A stretch of DNA of 64,000 bases from Desmonostoc muscorum LEGE 12446 (GCF_015207005.2 NZ_JADEXS020000001.1:7835001-7899000); one strand, 5' to 3'. Positions 9,797-19,085 are shown, numbered from the stretch's first letter. The notes: a model not told the origin generated them from the letters alone. Numbers and translations: made by a program.

Positions 9797-9925
9797 TGAC
9801 TAGGGATTGGGGATTGGGGATTGGGGATTGGGTATTGGGTATTTGGGATTGGGAACTAAGAAAAAATTTCTCACTTCCCAGTCCCCAGTCCCCAGTCCCC
9901 AGTCCCCAGTCCCCAGTCCCCAATC
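9797..9925. repeat. STRR heptamer array forming a long hairpin
   Basis: Repeated GGGGATT heptamers on the left and repeated CCCCAGT heptamers on the right are separated by about 30 bases, giving an imperfect hairpin between ycf66 and gnd. Together with the start of the gnd leader it fills the 316-base gap. Confidence 0.85.
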
Positions 9926-10096
9926 TAATTTTGCAAGCCAATGGTTGATTTAGATACAACTTAAAATTAATTATCTGTGTTAGTTGTGGATTTTTGTCGT
10001 TGAGATCAAGTCTTAAGGTCTTCTTTAGGAGATCGACGAAAATCTCGGACTACCCTAAAAGATGAAAGGATCTGCAAGAGTTAGCCAAACAAATTT

Positions 10097-11530
10097 ATGA
10101 CACTACAAAGCTTTGGTGTGATTGGACTAGCCGTTATGGGCGAGAATATCGCTCTAAACGTCGAACGTAATGGCTTCCCAATTGCAGTTTACAACCGCTC
10201 CCGAGAAAAAACGGATGCCTTTATGGCGCAGCGTGCGCCAGGACGGAACGTCAAAGCCGCTTTTACCCTAGAAGAATTTGTCGCCTCATTGGAACGTCCC
10301 CGCAAAATCCTAGTAATGGTGCAAGCTGGTAAGCCAGTCGATGCGGTGATTGCTCAACTCAGACCCTTGCTAGACGAAGGCGATATCATTATCGACGGTG
10401 GCAACTCTTGGTTTGAAGATACAGAACGACGCACTCAAGAATTAGAACCTGCTGGACTTCGCTATCTTGGTATGGGTGTCAGTGGTGGTGAAGAAGGAGC
10501 GCTAAATGGCCCTTCACTAATGCCCGGAGGTACAACCAGCTCTTACGAGTATCTATCACCAATTTTCAACAAAATTGCTGCCCAAGTCGATGATGGCCCT
10601 TGCGTAACCTACATTGGTCCTGGCGGTTCTGGCCACTATGTAAAAATGGTACATAACGGCATTGAGTACGGCGATATGCAGCTAATTGCTGAAGCCTACG
10701 ATTTGCTAAAAAATGTCGCTGGATTAGACCATAATCAGCTACATGACGTGTTTGCTGAATGGAACACCACCGATGAACTCGATTCATTTTTGATTGAGAT
10801 TACGAAGAATATCTTCCCATATCTTGACCCAGAAACAAATCTACCCCTGGTAGATTTGATTGTTGACGCAGCAGGTCAAAAGGGAACTGGACGCTGGACT
10901 GTGCAGACTGCATTGGAATTGGGAGTTTCGATTCCGACAATTACAGCAGCAGTTAATGCCCGGATTATATCTTCCATTAAAGAAGAGCGGGTTGCAGCAT
11001 CTAAAGTTCTAACAGGCCCCAGTGGCAAGTATGACGGGCAAACCAAGGACTTTATCAACAAAGTACGCGATGCTCTCTATTGCTCAAAAATCTGTTCTTA
11101 TGCTCAAGGGATGGCATTGCTATCCACAGCTTCAAAAACATATAACTGGAATTTGAATCTGGGCGAAATGGCGCGGATTTGGAAAGGTGGCTGTATTATT
11201 CGCGCTCGCTTTTTGAATAAGATTAAGAAGGCTTTTAGCGAAAATCCAGCTTTGCCTAACCTGCTGTTAGCTCCCGAATTTAAGCAGACAATTCTCGACA
11301 GACAGACTGCTTGGCGGGAAGTGATTGCGACAGCTGCAACACTGGGAATTCCAGTGCCTGCATTTAGCGCATCCTTGGATTATTTTGACAGCTATCGCCG
11401 CGATCGCCTACCCCAAAATCTGACTCAAGCACAACGCGACTACTTCGGCGCACACACCTACCTGCGTCTTGATAAGCCCGGAAGTTTCCACACTGAATGG
11501 GTACCAATTGCTGAAGCTGATAAAAAATAG
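10097..11530 (+). CDS. gnd: 6-phosphogluconate dehydrogenase, decarboxylating
   Basis: A 477-residue enzyme of the oxidative pentose phosphate pathway that turns 6-phosphogluconate into ribulose 5-phosphate with NADPH formation. The N-terminal Rossmann fold is clear (GLAVMGENIALNVERNGF, then YNRS as the NADP-specific turn). The substrate/catalytic segment reads GGSGHYVKMVHNGIEYGDMQ with the catalytic lysine, and the C-terminal helical half contains the family segment GGCIIRARFL. Length equals the family norm. In cyanobacteria this pathway feeds dark metabolism and heterocyst reductant. It stands alone here. Confidence 0.97.
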   Translation: MTLQSFGVIGLAVMGENIALNVERNGFPIAVYNRSREKTDAFMAQRAPGRNVKAAFTLEEFVASLERPRKILVMVQAGKPVDAVIAQLRPLLDEGDIIIDGGNSWFEDTERRTQELEPAGLRYLGMGVSGGEEGALNGPSLMPGGTTSSYEYLSPIFNKIAAQVDDGPCVTYIGPGGSGHYVKMVHNGIEYGDMQLIAEAYDLLKNVAGLDHNQLHDVFAEWNTTDELDSFLIEITKNIFPYLDPETNLPLVDLIVDAAGQKGTGRWTVQTALELGVSIPTITAAVNARIISSIKEERVAASKVLTGPSGKYDGQTKDFINKVRDALYCSKICSYAQGMALLSTASKTYNWNLNLGEMARIWKGGCIIRARFLNKIKKAFSENPALPNLLLAPEFKQTILDRQTAWREVIATAATLGIPVPAFSASLDYFDSYRRDRLPQNLTQAQRDYFGAHTYLRLDKPGSFHTEWVPIAEADKK

Positions 11531-11670
11531 TCAGAATTCAGAATTCAGAATTCAGAAGTCAGAATTGGGAAGTCAGAATTGGGAAGTAAAATAGGCTTTG
11601 CCCAAGCTACCAGACTTAGGTTGTGTACTTCACTTTCGTTGAAATCCGCTGTATATCAGCATATTGTGAA

Positions 11671-11731
11671 AGTTGAAAGAGTTTTCAACTGCAATTTTGA
11701 TAGTGACTCTGAAATTCAGAGTCATTTTTTT
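11671..11731 (+). terminator. Two hairpins, the second with a T7 tract
   Basis: The first hairpin is AGTTGAAA/TTTCAACT (11671-11678 with 11683-11690). The second, TGACTCTGAA/TTCAGAGTCA (11704-11713 with 11715-11724), is followed directly by seven Ts (11725-11731), a good Rho-independent terminator. It lies 175 bases after gnd, so it either ends a long gnd 3' region or terminates a small separate RNA. Confidence 0.7.
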
Positions 11732-11747
11732 ATCAGGGCTGATACCA

Positions 11748-11866
11748 TTTTGGATTTTGGATTTTAGATTGGGAATGGGCTTGTGCGTCTGGTTTTTGTA
11801 AATTCAGTCCCTACCCAGAGTGGTCTGTTTCAATCCAAAATCCAAAATTTAAAATCCAAAATTGAT
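11748..11866. repeat. Inverted TTTTGGA heptamer arrays
   Basis: TTTTGGATTTTGGATTTTAG on the left is answered by CCAAAATCCAAAATTTAAAA on the right about 70 bases later. This is a second STRR type recurring in many gaps of the window. The rest of the gap to rplU holds only the rplU leader. Confidence 0.75.
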
Positions 11867-12013
11867 TGACTTCAAAGCTTGTAACAGAATACAATTTTAG
11901 ATTGTCTGTCTAATTCCTGCTCGGAACAGGTAGACATATTACAAAAGCTGGGAAAAGCATCTCTAAACAAGATCAAAACCAGCTACCTGTACGGCAACTT
12001 CAAGGACAATTCC

Positions 12014-12418
12014 ATGACTTACGCAATTATTGAAACTGGCGGCAAACAAATAAGAGTAGAGCCAGGGCGGTTTTACGACATTGAACTACTTACTGCCGAA
12101 CCAGATGAAAAAGTTACAATAGAAGCAGTATTATTGGTGCAGAATGATGGCGAAGTCACTATTGGACAGCCACTAGTGTCAGGTGCAACTGTAGAAGGGA
12201 CTATACTGCGACATTTCAGAGATCGTAAAGTCCTGGTATACAAAATGAAGCCGAAAAAGAAAACCCGCAAAAAGCGCGGGCATCGCCAAGAAGTTACCAG
12301 ACTTTTGATTAACTCCATCACCCTTAACGGTACGGTGTTTGCAGCCGAAGCAGCAACGGACGAAAGCCCTGTTGTAGATGACGCTCCTGCCCAAGAAGCT
12401 GAAACCGTTGCAGAATAA
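12014..12418 (+). CDS. rplU: 50S ribosomal protein L21
   Basis: A 134-residue protein that begins MTYAIIETGGKQIRVEPG, typical of L21, a 23S rRNA-binding protein of the large subunit. The basic RNA-binding segment KMKPKKKTRKKRGHRQ is present. The last ~20 residues are an acidic Ala/Glu-rich extension. AAGGA lies upstream of the ATG. L27 follows after 30 bases, so the two form the usual rplU-rpmA operon. The ~130-base leader contains short complementary segments (for example AGCTGG with CCAGCT) that could have a regulatory role, but I cannot support a named element. Confidence 0.97.
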   Translation: MTYAIIETGGKQIRVEPGRFYDIELLTAEPDEKVTIEAVLLVQNDGEVTIGQPLVSGATVEGTILRHFRDRKVLVYKMKPKKKTRKKRGHRQEVTRLLINSITLNGTVFAAEAATDESPVVDDAPAQEAETVAE

Positions 12419-12448
12419 TAAACAGAAGTAGATACACAAAAGGAAATC

Positions 12449-12733
12449 ATGGCTCATAAGAAAGGAACAGGTAGTACACGCAACGGTCGTGATTCTAACG
12501 CCCAACGTCTAGGTGTCAAGCGTTATGGTGGTCAAACTGTAAGTGCAGGAAGCATTCTGGTGCGTCAGCGTGGCACCAAATTTCACCCTGGTAACAATGT
12601 CGGTATTGGTAGCGACGACACTCTGTTTGCCTTAATCGACGGTGTTGTAACCTTTGAAAGAAAGGGCAAAACCCGCAAAAAAGTTAGTGTTTACTCACCC
12701 GTAGCTGCTGCTGTTGAGGCAGTAGCCAGTTAG
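12449..12733 (+). CDS. rpmA: 50S ribosomal protein L27
   Basis: A 94-residue protein that starts [20 protein letters not shown], the canonical L27 N-terminus that reaches the peptidyl-transferase centre. The segment [11 protein letters not shown] follows. The N-terminus begins at the mature form, with no cleavable leader of the Firmicutes type. The site AAAGGAA precedes the ATG. It is second in the operon with rplU. Confidence 0.97.
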   Translation: MAHKKGTGSTRNGRDSNAQRLGVKRYGGQTVSAGSILVRQRGTKFHPGNNVGIGSDDTLFALIDGVVTFERKGKTRKKVSVYSPVAAAVEAVAS

Positions 12734-12739
12734 AGTGTG

Positions 12740-12763
12740 AGGGTGGGTGACAGTGCCCACCCT
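12740..12763 (+). terminator. GC-rich hairpin after rpmA
   Basis: AGGGTGGG (12740-12747) pairs with CCCACCCT (12756-12763) a few bases after the rpmA stop. There is no T-run. Hairpins of this GTGGG...CCCAC type recur in cyanobacterial genomes as a dispersed repeat, so termination is possible but not proven. Confidence 0.5.
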
Positions 12764-12962
12764 ACTCGCTTAAATGCAATTTGAAAAATCAATGTGCCAG
12801 ATGGATTCACAGAAATATTCGCCACAAAGAAATTCTCAATCCAAAATCCAAAATCCAAAATCCAAAATCCAAAATACTCTAAAAATCGTCTCTGTGGTTT
12901 CACCCATGCCAATCTCGTGACTCATCTGCTAGAGATGCTAAAGGTTTACTGTTATATAACAA

Positions 12963-14495
12963 ATGCTTGCTAGAGTCTGGAGTGCATCTATTGTCGGTAT
13001 CGATGCCGTCAAAGTAGGCGTGGAAGTCGATGTTTCAGGAGGATTACCGGGAATTGTTGTCTTAGGACTCCCAGATTCAGCGATTCAAGAATCAAGGGAA
13101 AGAGTTAAGGCAACCTTGAAGAATGCAGGTTTTGCCTTTCCCATGCGAAAAATTGTAATTAATTTAACTCCGGCGGATTTACGCAAGGAAGGCCCGTGTT
13201 TCGATTTACCTATTAGTGTGGGAATTTTGGCGGCTTCTGAGCAAGTTAGCGCTGATTTATTGGGGGATTATTTATTCTTAGGCGAAGTCTCTCTGGATGG
13301 CACCTTGCGGGCGGTAGCTGGTGTGTTGCCGATCGCCGCAGCTGCTGAAAAAATGGGAATTACAGGCTTAGTTCTCCCTGCTGATAATGCCCAAGAAGCG
13401 GCGGTAGTTGAAGGTTTGGCTGTTTATGGCTGCCAACATCTCTCTGATGTGGTGGACTTTTTAAATAATCCAGGGCGTTACAAACCTGTGGAGATGTCTG
13501 ACAATGTAGAGACGTTACATGTAACGTCTCTACATTCACCGGATTTGCAAGATGTCAAAGGACAGACTCATGCACGTCGTGCTTTAGAAATTGCTGCGGC
13601 TGGTGGGCATAATTTAGTTTTTGTCGGGCCGCCTGGTAGTGGGAAAACCATGTTAGCACGGCGCTTACCGGGGATTTTGCCTCCTCTGAGTTTTGCCGAA
13701 TCTTTGGAAGTGACTCGCATTCACTCGGTAGCTGGTTTATTAAAAAATCGCGGTTCTTTAGTGCGCGATCGCCCTTTTCGCAGTCCCCATCATTCAGCAT
13801 CCGGCCCTTCTCTGGTAGGCGGTGGGAGCTTTCCTCGTCCTGGAGAAATTTCATTATCCCACAATGGGATCTTATTCATGGATGAATTAACAGAATTTAA
13901 ACGTGATGTTTTAGAATTTCTCCGTCAACCTTTAGAAGATGGTTTCGTAACCATTTCCCGCACTAAATTATCAGTCATGTTTCCCGCGCAATTTACTTTG
14001 GTGGCGAGTACCAATCCCTGTCCTTGCGGTTACTATGGCGATACTATTCAACAGTGTACTTGTTCTCCCCGACAACGCGAGCAATATTGGGCAAAACTTT
14101 CTGGGCCGTTGATGGATCGGATTGATTTACAAGTGGCGGTGAATCGCTTAAAACCAGAAGAAATTACCCAACAACCGACGGGAGAAGCATCAACATCAGT
14201 GCGTCAACGAGTACAAGAAGCACGCGATCGCGCAATTACTCGTTTTCAAACAGAAGCAAATCTGCGTTGCAATGCCCAAATGCAGAGTAGTCATCTGCAA
14301 AAATGGTGCAAGCTAGATGACGCAAGTCGCAATTTATTAGAAACAGCAATTAGAAAATTAGGATTATCAGCAAGAGCAAGCGATCGCATTCTCAAAGTAG
14401 CACGGACGATTGCAGATTTAGCAGCAGAGGAAAAACTCCAACCCAATCATGTAGCCGAAGCAATTCAATATCGCACAATCGATAGAATGCAGTGA
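12963..14495 (+). CDS. comM: YifB/ComM family Mg-chelatase-like AAA ATPase
   Basis: A 510-residue protein. The N-terminal ~180 residues are the Lon-type fold of the ChlI-like family (GGLPGIVVLGLPDSAIQESR). The AAA core has Walker A GPPGSGKT at about 222-229 and Walker B GILFMDELTEF, followed by the cysteine-rich segment TNPCPCGYYGD and a C-terminal helical lid. ComM homologues are hexameric helicases that promote branch migration during natural transformation. Residues about 182-191 (VETLHVTSLH) are encoded by a 34-bp perfect palindrome lying between the two domains. Stands alone; the gap upstream holds only TTTTGGA-type repeats. Confidence 0.92.
   Translation: MLARVWSASIVGIDAVKVGVEVDVSGGLPGIVVLGLPDSAIQESRERVKATLKNAGFAFPMRKIVINLTPADLRKEGPCFDLPISVGILAASEQVSADLLGDYLFLGEVSLDGTLRAVAGVLPIAAAAEKMGITGLVLPADNAQEAAVVEGLAVYGCQHLSDVVDFLNNPGRYKPVEMSDNVETLHVTSLHSPDLQDVKGQTHARRALEIAAAGGHNLVFVGPPGSGKTMLARRLPGILPPLSFAESLEVTRIHSVAGLLKNRGSLVRDRPFRSPHHSASGPSLVGGGSFPRPGEISLSHNGILFMDELTEFKRDVLEFLRQPLEDGFVTISRTKLSVMFPAQFTLVASTNPCPCGYYGDTIQQCTCSPRQREQYWAKLSGPLMDRIDLQVAVNRLKPEEITQQPTGEASTSVRQRVQEARDRAITRFQTEANLRCNAQMQSSHLQKWCKLDDASRNLLETAIRKLGLSARASDRILKVARTIADLAAEEKLQPNHVAEAIQYRTIDRMQ
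13503..13536. repeat. 34-bp perfect palindrome inside comM
   Basis: Bases 13503-13536 read the same on both strands (left arm AATGTAGAGACGTTACA). The GTAGAGACG end recurs in hairpins at 21,860-21,930 and 52,668-52,736. It is translated in frame in the linker between the N-terminal and AAA domains, and resembles the very small dispersed repeats reported from Nostoc. Confidence 0.85.
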
Positions 14496-14535
14496 AAAGG
14501 AGTCAGAATTCCGAATTCCGAATTCAAAAGAGCAA

Positions 14536-15177
14536 TTAGGACGCAGAAGAGATTACCTGACCAATACGCTTGAGAATTTGCAAAACGGCGTACAATTCTC
14601 TGGCGGATGCAAACGGCGCGAAGACCCTTGAGAGGTCGTACTGTGGGGTATTTGTTTGCGTCACTTTCACAAATAAAATATCGTCTCCATTCGTCACCAT
14701 AGCAAATACAGGTTTACTGGGGTTGGGGTTAGCCATCATATAAGCTAGGGCTTGCGGTACAGCCGACCAAACAGACAACGTGGTTTTTTTTGACTCTAAC
14801 ACCATCACCCAGAACTGATTTTGTAGCACTAAAACGTCAATCCCTCCGCGCAGTATCTCTTCACCATCATCCAGCACCAATTCCACAGATGATTCAGCTT
14901 TAATTCTGAAAGGAGGATCGTAAAACCCTGAGAGTGCAAGTATTGGTGACACCAACAACAATATGACTGTCCCTTCTAGTAAATCACCTGCGGCACGGTG
15001 ATAGAGATACCTACGCCGCACGACATCTACAGAGGCTTTTTCTGCTTCCGTAATTTCAGATAATCCCTCATACCACTCTGGAAAATATTGCTCATCTTCA
15101 ACACGGACAAAACCGAATCGATTTTCTGCATCTTGAAGATTGGTAATCGCTTCTGTAATTGCTGCCGTTTGTGTCAT
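14536..15177 (-). CDS. HsdR-N-like restriction nuclease-type protein
   Basis: A 213-residue protein that resembles the N-terminal nuclease domain of type I restriction R subunits and many stand-alone cyanobacterial proteins of that fold. The middle carries a PD-(D/E)XK-like pattern: E-rich strand, then RGGIDVLVLQNQFWVMVLESKK with the aspartate and the ExK pair. No helicase or methylase domain is present, and no modification genes adjoin it. Role unknown; DNA binding or cleavage is inferred from the motif only. It converges on comM, with a short GAATTCCGAATTC-type repeat between them. Confidence 0.65.
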   Translation of the reverse strand: MTQTAAITEAITNLQDAENRFGFVRVEDEQYFPEWYEGLSEITEAEKASVDVVRRRYLYHRAAGDLLEGTVILLLVSPILALSGFYDPPFRIKAESSVELVLDDGEEILRGGIDVLVLQNQFWVMVLESKKTTLSVWSAVPQALAYMMANPNPSKPVFAMVTNGDDILFVKVTQTNTPQYDLSRVFAPFASARELYAVLQILKRIGQVISSAS

Positions 15178-15209
15178 TGGTTTTAAGTAACAGTAGCTTG
15201 CCTAGATTC

Positions 15210-15306
15210 TTACAGCACTTTTCATGTATTTGAACCACATCTGTCGTAAGGGCACAGCAATGCTGTGCCCCTACCGCGTGGTCTATTTATCTGAAAATAT
15301 TTGTAA
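15210..15306. mobile_element. MITE-like inverted repeat, type TTACAGC, copy 1
   Basis: About 97 bp with imperfect inverted ends (TTACAGCACTTTTCATGTAT and the complement of CTGAAAATATTTGTAA) and a central palindrome GGCACAGCAATGCTGTGCC. A second copy lies at 31,989-32,084, nearly identical throughout. Confidence 0.75.
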
Positions 15307-15463
15307 CATCAGCATATTTTTATTATCGCTAATTGGCGAATAAAATCCTGAATTCCTCCTCAAGAACGCTGTACAAACTCCCTTGGGAGGATGTGACTAC
15401 TCACCAAATCAGTATCCAATATATCAGGGACTAAGCAACATCCCCTAGAAGGAGACTGACTCA

Positions 15464-16498
15464 ATGAATTTGCAGGCGATTTGGAGTTTGTTCCAAGAGA
15501 CGTTTAAGGAATGGAGTGAGGATAAAGCCTCTCGGTTAGCGGCGGCGTTAGCTTATTACACGATTTTTTCTATTGCACCATTGCTAATTATTGTAATTGC
15601 GATCGCAGGTGCAGTATATGGAGAAGAAGCCGCAAGGGGTGAAATTGTCCGACAAATTCAAGGTTTAGTCGGCCCAGATGGGGCAGAATTTATCCAAACA
15701 GCGATTCAGAATGCTAACAAACCACAGACAGGTGTGATGGCTTCTGTTATTAGTCTTGTAGTTTTGCTATTAGGTGCCACTGGTTTATTTACTGAGTTGC
15801 AAGATTCCCTCAACACGATTTGGGAAGTGAAACCGAAACCCGGACGCGGCGTAACTAACATTATTCGCCTACGCTTTCTGTCCTTTGCAATGGTGTTAGG
15901 TATTGGCTTTTTACTTTTAGTTTCTCTGGTAATTAGTACAGCGTTAGCAGCGTTAGCAACTTACTTTAGTACTTTAGTGCCAGGTGTTGATTTTCTCTGG
16001 CAAATTATTAATTTCATCATTTCTTTTGCCATCACTACATTCCTCTTCGGACTCATTTTTAAAGTCTTACCAGATGTGAAAATTGCTTGGAGTGATGTTT
16101 TAGTTGGAGCTATTCTCACCTCATTTTTATTTTCCATTGGCAGGTTTTTGTTAGGACAATATTTAGGTAATGGCAGTTTTGGTTCAACCTATGGTGCTGC
16201 TGGTTCACTTGTGGTAATTTTAGCTTGGGTTAATTATGCGGCGCAGATTCTTTTTTTTGGTGCCGAGTTTACCCAAGTTTACTCCAGAAGACATGGAAGC
16301 GGCATCACGCCTACTAAAAATGCTGTACCTCTGAATAATAAAGCTTCTAATGATCAAGGGGCGAATAACAATAATACTACTCAGAAAAAGCAAAATAACA
16401 ATAATAAGCAGTCATTTTCTAAATTAATAAGTCGCTTAATTCGCTATTTTGGTCAACCCAAACGCTTGAAATATAGAAGAAGAAATCAGCATTTTTAA
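15464..16498 (+). CDS. YihY/BrkB family inner-membrane protein
   Basis: A 344-residue protein of the YihY/virulence-factor BrkB family. The N-terminus (WSEDKASRLAAALAYYTIFS) is the family signature, followed by about six membrane helices (near 35-55, 100-120, 145-170, 185-210, 220-240 and 250-275). The last ~70 residues are a hydrophilic, Asn/Gln/Lys-rich tail. Family members are integral membrane proteins of unsettled function; older annotation as ribonuclease BN is wrong for this family. AAGGAG precedes the ATG. It stands alone. Confidence 0.9.
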   Translation: MNLQAIWSLFQETFKEWSEDKASRLAAALAYYTIFSIAPLLIIVIAIAGAVYGEEAARGEIVRQIQGLVGPDGAEFIQTAIQNANKPQTGVMASVISLVVLLLGATGLFTELQDSLNTIWEVKPKPGRGVTNIIRLRFLSFAMVLGIGFLLLVSLVISTALAALATYFSTLVPGVDFLWQIINFIISFAITTFLFGLIFKVLPDVKIAWSDVLVGAILTSFLFSIGRFLLGQYLGNGSFGSTYGAAGSLVVILAWVNYAAQILFFGAEFTQVYSRRHGSGITPTKNAVPLNNKASNDQGANNNNTTQKKQNNNNKQSFSKLISRLIRYFGQPKRLKYRRRNQHF

Positions 16499-16586
16499 GG
16501 GATTAAAAATGAAGCTAATTGGTATGTAATATTTGAAATCAAAAAACCTGCGTAGGCGTAGCCCGTTGTAGACATTGTTCCCTCAG

Positions 16587-16613
16587 TATGACAGTAAAAT
16601 TTCTACTGTCATA
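16587..16613 (+). terminator. Hairpin downstream of the YihY gene
   Basis: TATGACAGTA (16587-16596) pairs perfectly with TACTGTCATA (16604-16613) across a 7-base loop, followed by TTTC. It is a plausible terminator about 90 bases after the stop. Confidence 0.55.
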
Positions 16614-16704
16614 TTTCTGATTCATTAGCCAAACTCATTTCTAACTAAGATTGCAATTTGAGCGATCGCACTCAAACAAGTTTCAATCGTTCATTCCATA
16701 ATTT

Positions 16705-16732
16705 GTAGGGGCGCATAGCTATGCGCCCCTAC
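16705..16732. repeat. 28-bp palindrome GTAGGGGCGCATA...
   Basis: A perfect palindrome of the GTAGGGGC family. Related cores occur at 15246, 26918, 32024, 34744 and 36785, each time at the centre of a different inverted-repeat element. No clear element ends are visible around this copy. The rest of the gap up to the DUF421 gene is AT-rich and empty. Confidence 0.85.
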
Positions 16733-16920
16733 CTTGTACCTCACTATAACGAGAAATTTCGTAACATTAAAATGACAATACTACAATAGATACAATTTAT
16801 ATCTTAATAAAAAAATGAATAAAATTTATAACTTTTAAAACAGGAAGTTCCAGCCTATGTAGATGATTGTCGATATTCTCAATGAGATTTCAATACTTTA
16901 AAGAAAGAAAAATAGTGTTA

Positions 16921-17481
16921 ATGAACAAATTGTTTTTTATCGATTGGCACGCAATCTTTGTTCCTAGTATCAGCATCTTTGAATTGATGATACGCGGGTC
17001 GCTGGTTTACTTAGCGCTGTTATCAGTGCTGCGTTTGCTTCCTAGCCGCCAACTAGGAACTTTAGGAATTACAGATTTACTCGTAGTTGTGCTATTTGCT
17101 GAAGCTGCCCAAAATGCTATGGCTAGTAATTATACATCGATTACTGAAGGTGCAATCTTAGTGGGAACTGTAATTTTTTGGAGCTATTTGCTCAACTGGT
17201 TGGGCTACAAAATTCCGCAGTTTCAACGTTTTATGAATCCGCCACCGCTTTTATTAGTAAAAAATGGCCGGATGATTCAGCGCCATCTGCAACGAGAATT
17301 AATTACGGAAGAGGAATTGATGAGCAAGTTACGTCAGCAAGGTGTGGAATTTTTGGCTGATGTCAAGTTAGCATATATGGAAGCTGACGGTAGGATTAGT
17401 ATCATTACATCAGACTCAAAATCTAATTCCATCCTTGGGCAAAAAGTAGAGTTAAAAAATGATGCACTTATAGGGAAATAG
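16921..17481 (+). CDS. DUF421 (YetF-like) membrane protein
   Basis: A 186-residue protein with two or three N-terminal helices (about 15-37, 45-62 and 70-90), the family segment RQLGTLGITDLLVVVLFAEA, and a C-terminal soluble domain with LLVKNGRMIQRHLQRE. DUF421 proteins include the YetF and Spo germination-related membrane proteins; their function is not settled. The ATG at 16921 is preferred because MNKLFFIDWHAIF leads straight into the first helix; in-frame TTG (16867) and ATG (16882) starts lie upstream without a better ribosome site. Confidence 0.85.
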   Translation: MNKLFFIDWHAIFVPSISIFELMIRGSLVYLALLSVLRLLPSRQLGTLGITDLLVVVLFAEAAQNAMASNYTSITEGAILVGTVIFWSYLLNWLGYKIPQFQRFMNPPPLLLVKNGRMIQRHLQRELITEEELMSKLRQQGVEFLADVKLAYMEADGRISIITSDSKSNSILGQKVELKNDALIGK

Positions 17482-17603
17482 GGAAAAAGTTGTAGTAAAT
17501 CTTTCTGTTTTGCGCCTCGACCTCTTATAAGCACCGATAAAAGCCGATGGGCTTTCTGCTTTCGATTACTGTAAAATATGACGGTTGTATTCTGTGCCAG
17601 ATT

Positions 17604-18899
17604 GTGATTGAGCGTTATACTCTGCCCGAAATGGGTAATCTGTGGAGTGAAACCTATAAGTTAAAAACCTGGCTGCAAGTAGAAATCGCAGTTTGCGAGG
17701 CTCAGGCCCAATTAGGTTATATTCCGTCTGAGGCAGTTGAGGAAATTAAGGCGAAAGCAGATTTTGACCCAAAGCGGGTGCTAGAAATTGAAGCTGAAGT
17801 TCGTCACGATGTGATTGCTTTCTTGACAAATGTCAACGAATATGTAGGAGATGCCGGACGCTATATTCACTTGGGGCTAACCAGTTCCGATGTACTGGAT
17901 ACAGCTTTAGCACTGCAATTGGTTGCGAGTTTGGATGTGTTATTGCAACGTGTGGAAGATTTGATTGGTGCGATTCGCCAAAAGGCACAGGAACACCGTA
18001 ATACAGTGATGATTGGTCGATCGCATGGTATTCACGCCGAACCGATCACTTTTGGTTTCAAGCTAGCTGGATGGTTGGCAGAAGTGTTGCGACACCAAGA
18101 ACGCCTGAGAATTCTCCGTCAAACCATTGCCGTGGGTAAGATTTCCGGTGCAGTGGGCACCTATGCCAACGTCGAACCGCGTGTAGAAGCGATCGCTTGC
18201 CAAAAACTCGGACTGCAACCCGATACAGCCTCAACACAAGTAATTTCCCGCGATCGGCACGCCGACTATGTGCAACAATTAGCGCTATTAGCGGCATCCA
18301 TCGAACGCTTTGCTGTGGAAATTCGCAATCTGCAAAAAACAGACGTTCTAGAAGTCGAAGAATTCTTCGCCAAAGGTCAAAAAGGCTCCTCAGCCATGCC
18401 CCACAAGCGCAATCCCATCCGTTCGGAACGGCTGACGGGAATTGCGCGACTTATTAGAAGTCATGCCGGTGCAGCCTTGGAAAACGTCGCCCTGTGGCAC
18501 GAACGGGATATTTCCCACAGTTCCGTGGAGCGGGTAATTTTGCCAGACGCTTGTACTTTGACCCATTTTATGATTGCAGAAATCACGGACTTAGTGAAAA
18601 ACCTGCTGGTTTATCCTGAGAACATGGAACGAAATCTCAATTGCTACGGCGGCGTTGTCTTCAGTCAAAAAGTGCTACTTGCCTTGATAGACAAGGGATT
18701 GAATCGGGAAGAAGCTTATGCGATCGTTCAAGGAAGCGCTCATGCTGCTTGGAACAAACCAGAAGGCAATTTCCAGGACTTGATTAGCAAAGACCCTCGT
18801 GTTACCCAAAAACTGTCCCTAGCAGAACTAGAAGTGTGTTTCGATCCCCAACAACATCTGCGGCATTTAGAAGAGGTTTACCAACGGCTAGGTATTTAG
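17604..18899 (+). CDS. purB: Adenylosuccinate lyase
   Basis: A 431-residue enzyme that cleaves SAICAR and adenylosuccinate in purine synthesis. The fumarase/aspartase signature GSSAMPHKRNP is intact, with the general-acid/base histidine regions LTSSDVLDT and GRSHGIHAEP. The GTG at 17604 gives the standard start VIERYTLPEMG and the family length; the frame is open to 17547 but the extra residues are unlike the family. No clear Shine-Dalgarno precedes it. It is monocistronic here. Confidence 0.95.
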   Translation: MIERYTLPEMGNLWSETYKLKTWLQVEIAVCEAQAQLGYIPSEAVEEIKAKADFDPKRVLEIEAEVRHDVIAFLTNVNEYVGDAGRYIHLGLTSSDVLDTALALQLVASLDVLLQRVEDLIGAIRQKAQEHRNTVMIGRSHGIHAEPITFGFKLAGWLAEVLRHQERLRILRQTIAVGKISGAVGTYANVEPRVEAIACQKLGLQPDTASTQVISRDRHADYVQQLALLAASIERFAVEIRNLQKTDVLEVEEFFAKGQKGSSAMPHKRNPIRSERLTGIARLIRSHAGAALENVALWHERDISHSSVERVILPDACTLTHFMIAEITDLVKNLLVYPENMERNLNCYGGVVFSQKVLLALIDKGLNREEAYAIVQGSAHAAWNKPEGNFQDLISKDPRVTQKLSLAELEVCFDPQQHLRHLEEVYQRLGI

Positions 18900-18905
18900 G
18901 TTTAT

Positions 18906-19085
18906 TGGGGACTGGGGGGTGGGTACTGGGGACTGGGTATTGGGAGTGTGGGAGGTGTGGGAGGTGTGGGAGGTGAGGAACATTAGGAAGCTTTTTTCTA
19001 ATTTTTTCTCATTTCCCCACACTCCCCCATCTCCCCACACTCCCCCATCTCCCCATTCCCTACTCCCTACCTCCCCTGCTCCCTC
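18906..19085. repeat. Repeat block, left copy of an inverted pair
   Basis: GGGGACTGG and GGAGGTGTG heptamer-like units, a core ACATTAGGAAGCTTTTTTCT, then CCCCACACTCCCCCATC units. The same block in reverse complement lies at 19752-19915, on the other side of the DUF4126 gene. Confidence 0.8.

Noticed and set aside
9797..9925. Heptamer arrays considered as CRISPR or origin iterons
   Set aside because: The units are contiguous 7-mers with an inverted partner, the STRR class; they occur in many gaps and inside genes.
11579..11767. 62-codon frame after gnd
   Set aside because: It contains two hairpins and a terminator, and its ends lie in repeats.
17547..17603. N-terminal extension of purB
   Set aside because: The extra residues do not fit the family; the GTG at 17604 gives the normal VIERYTLPEMG start.
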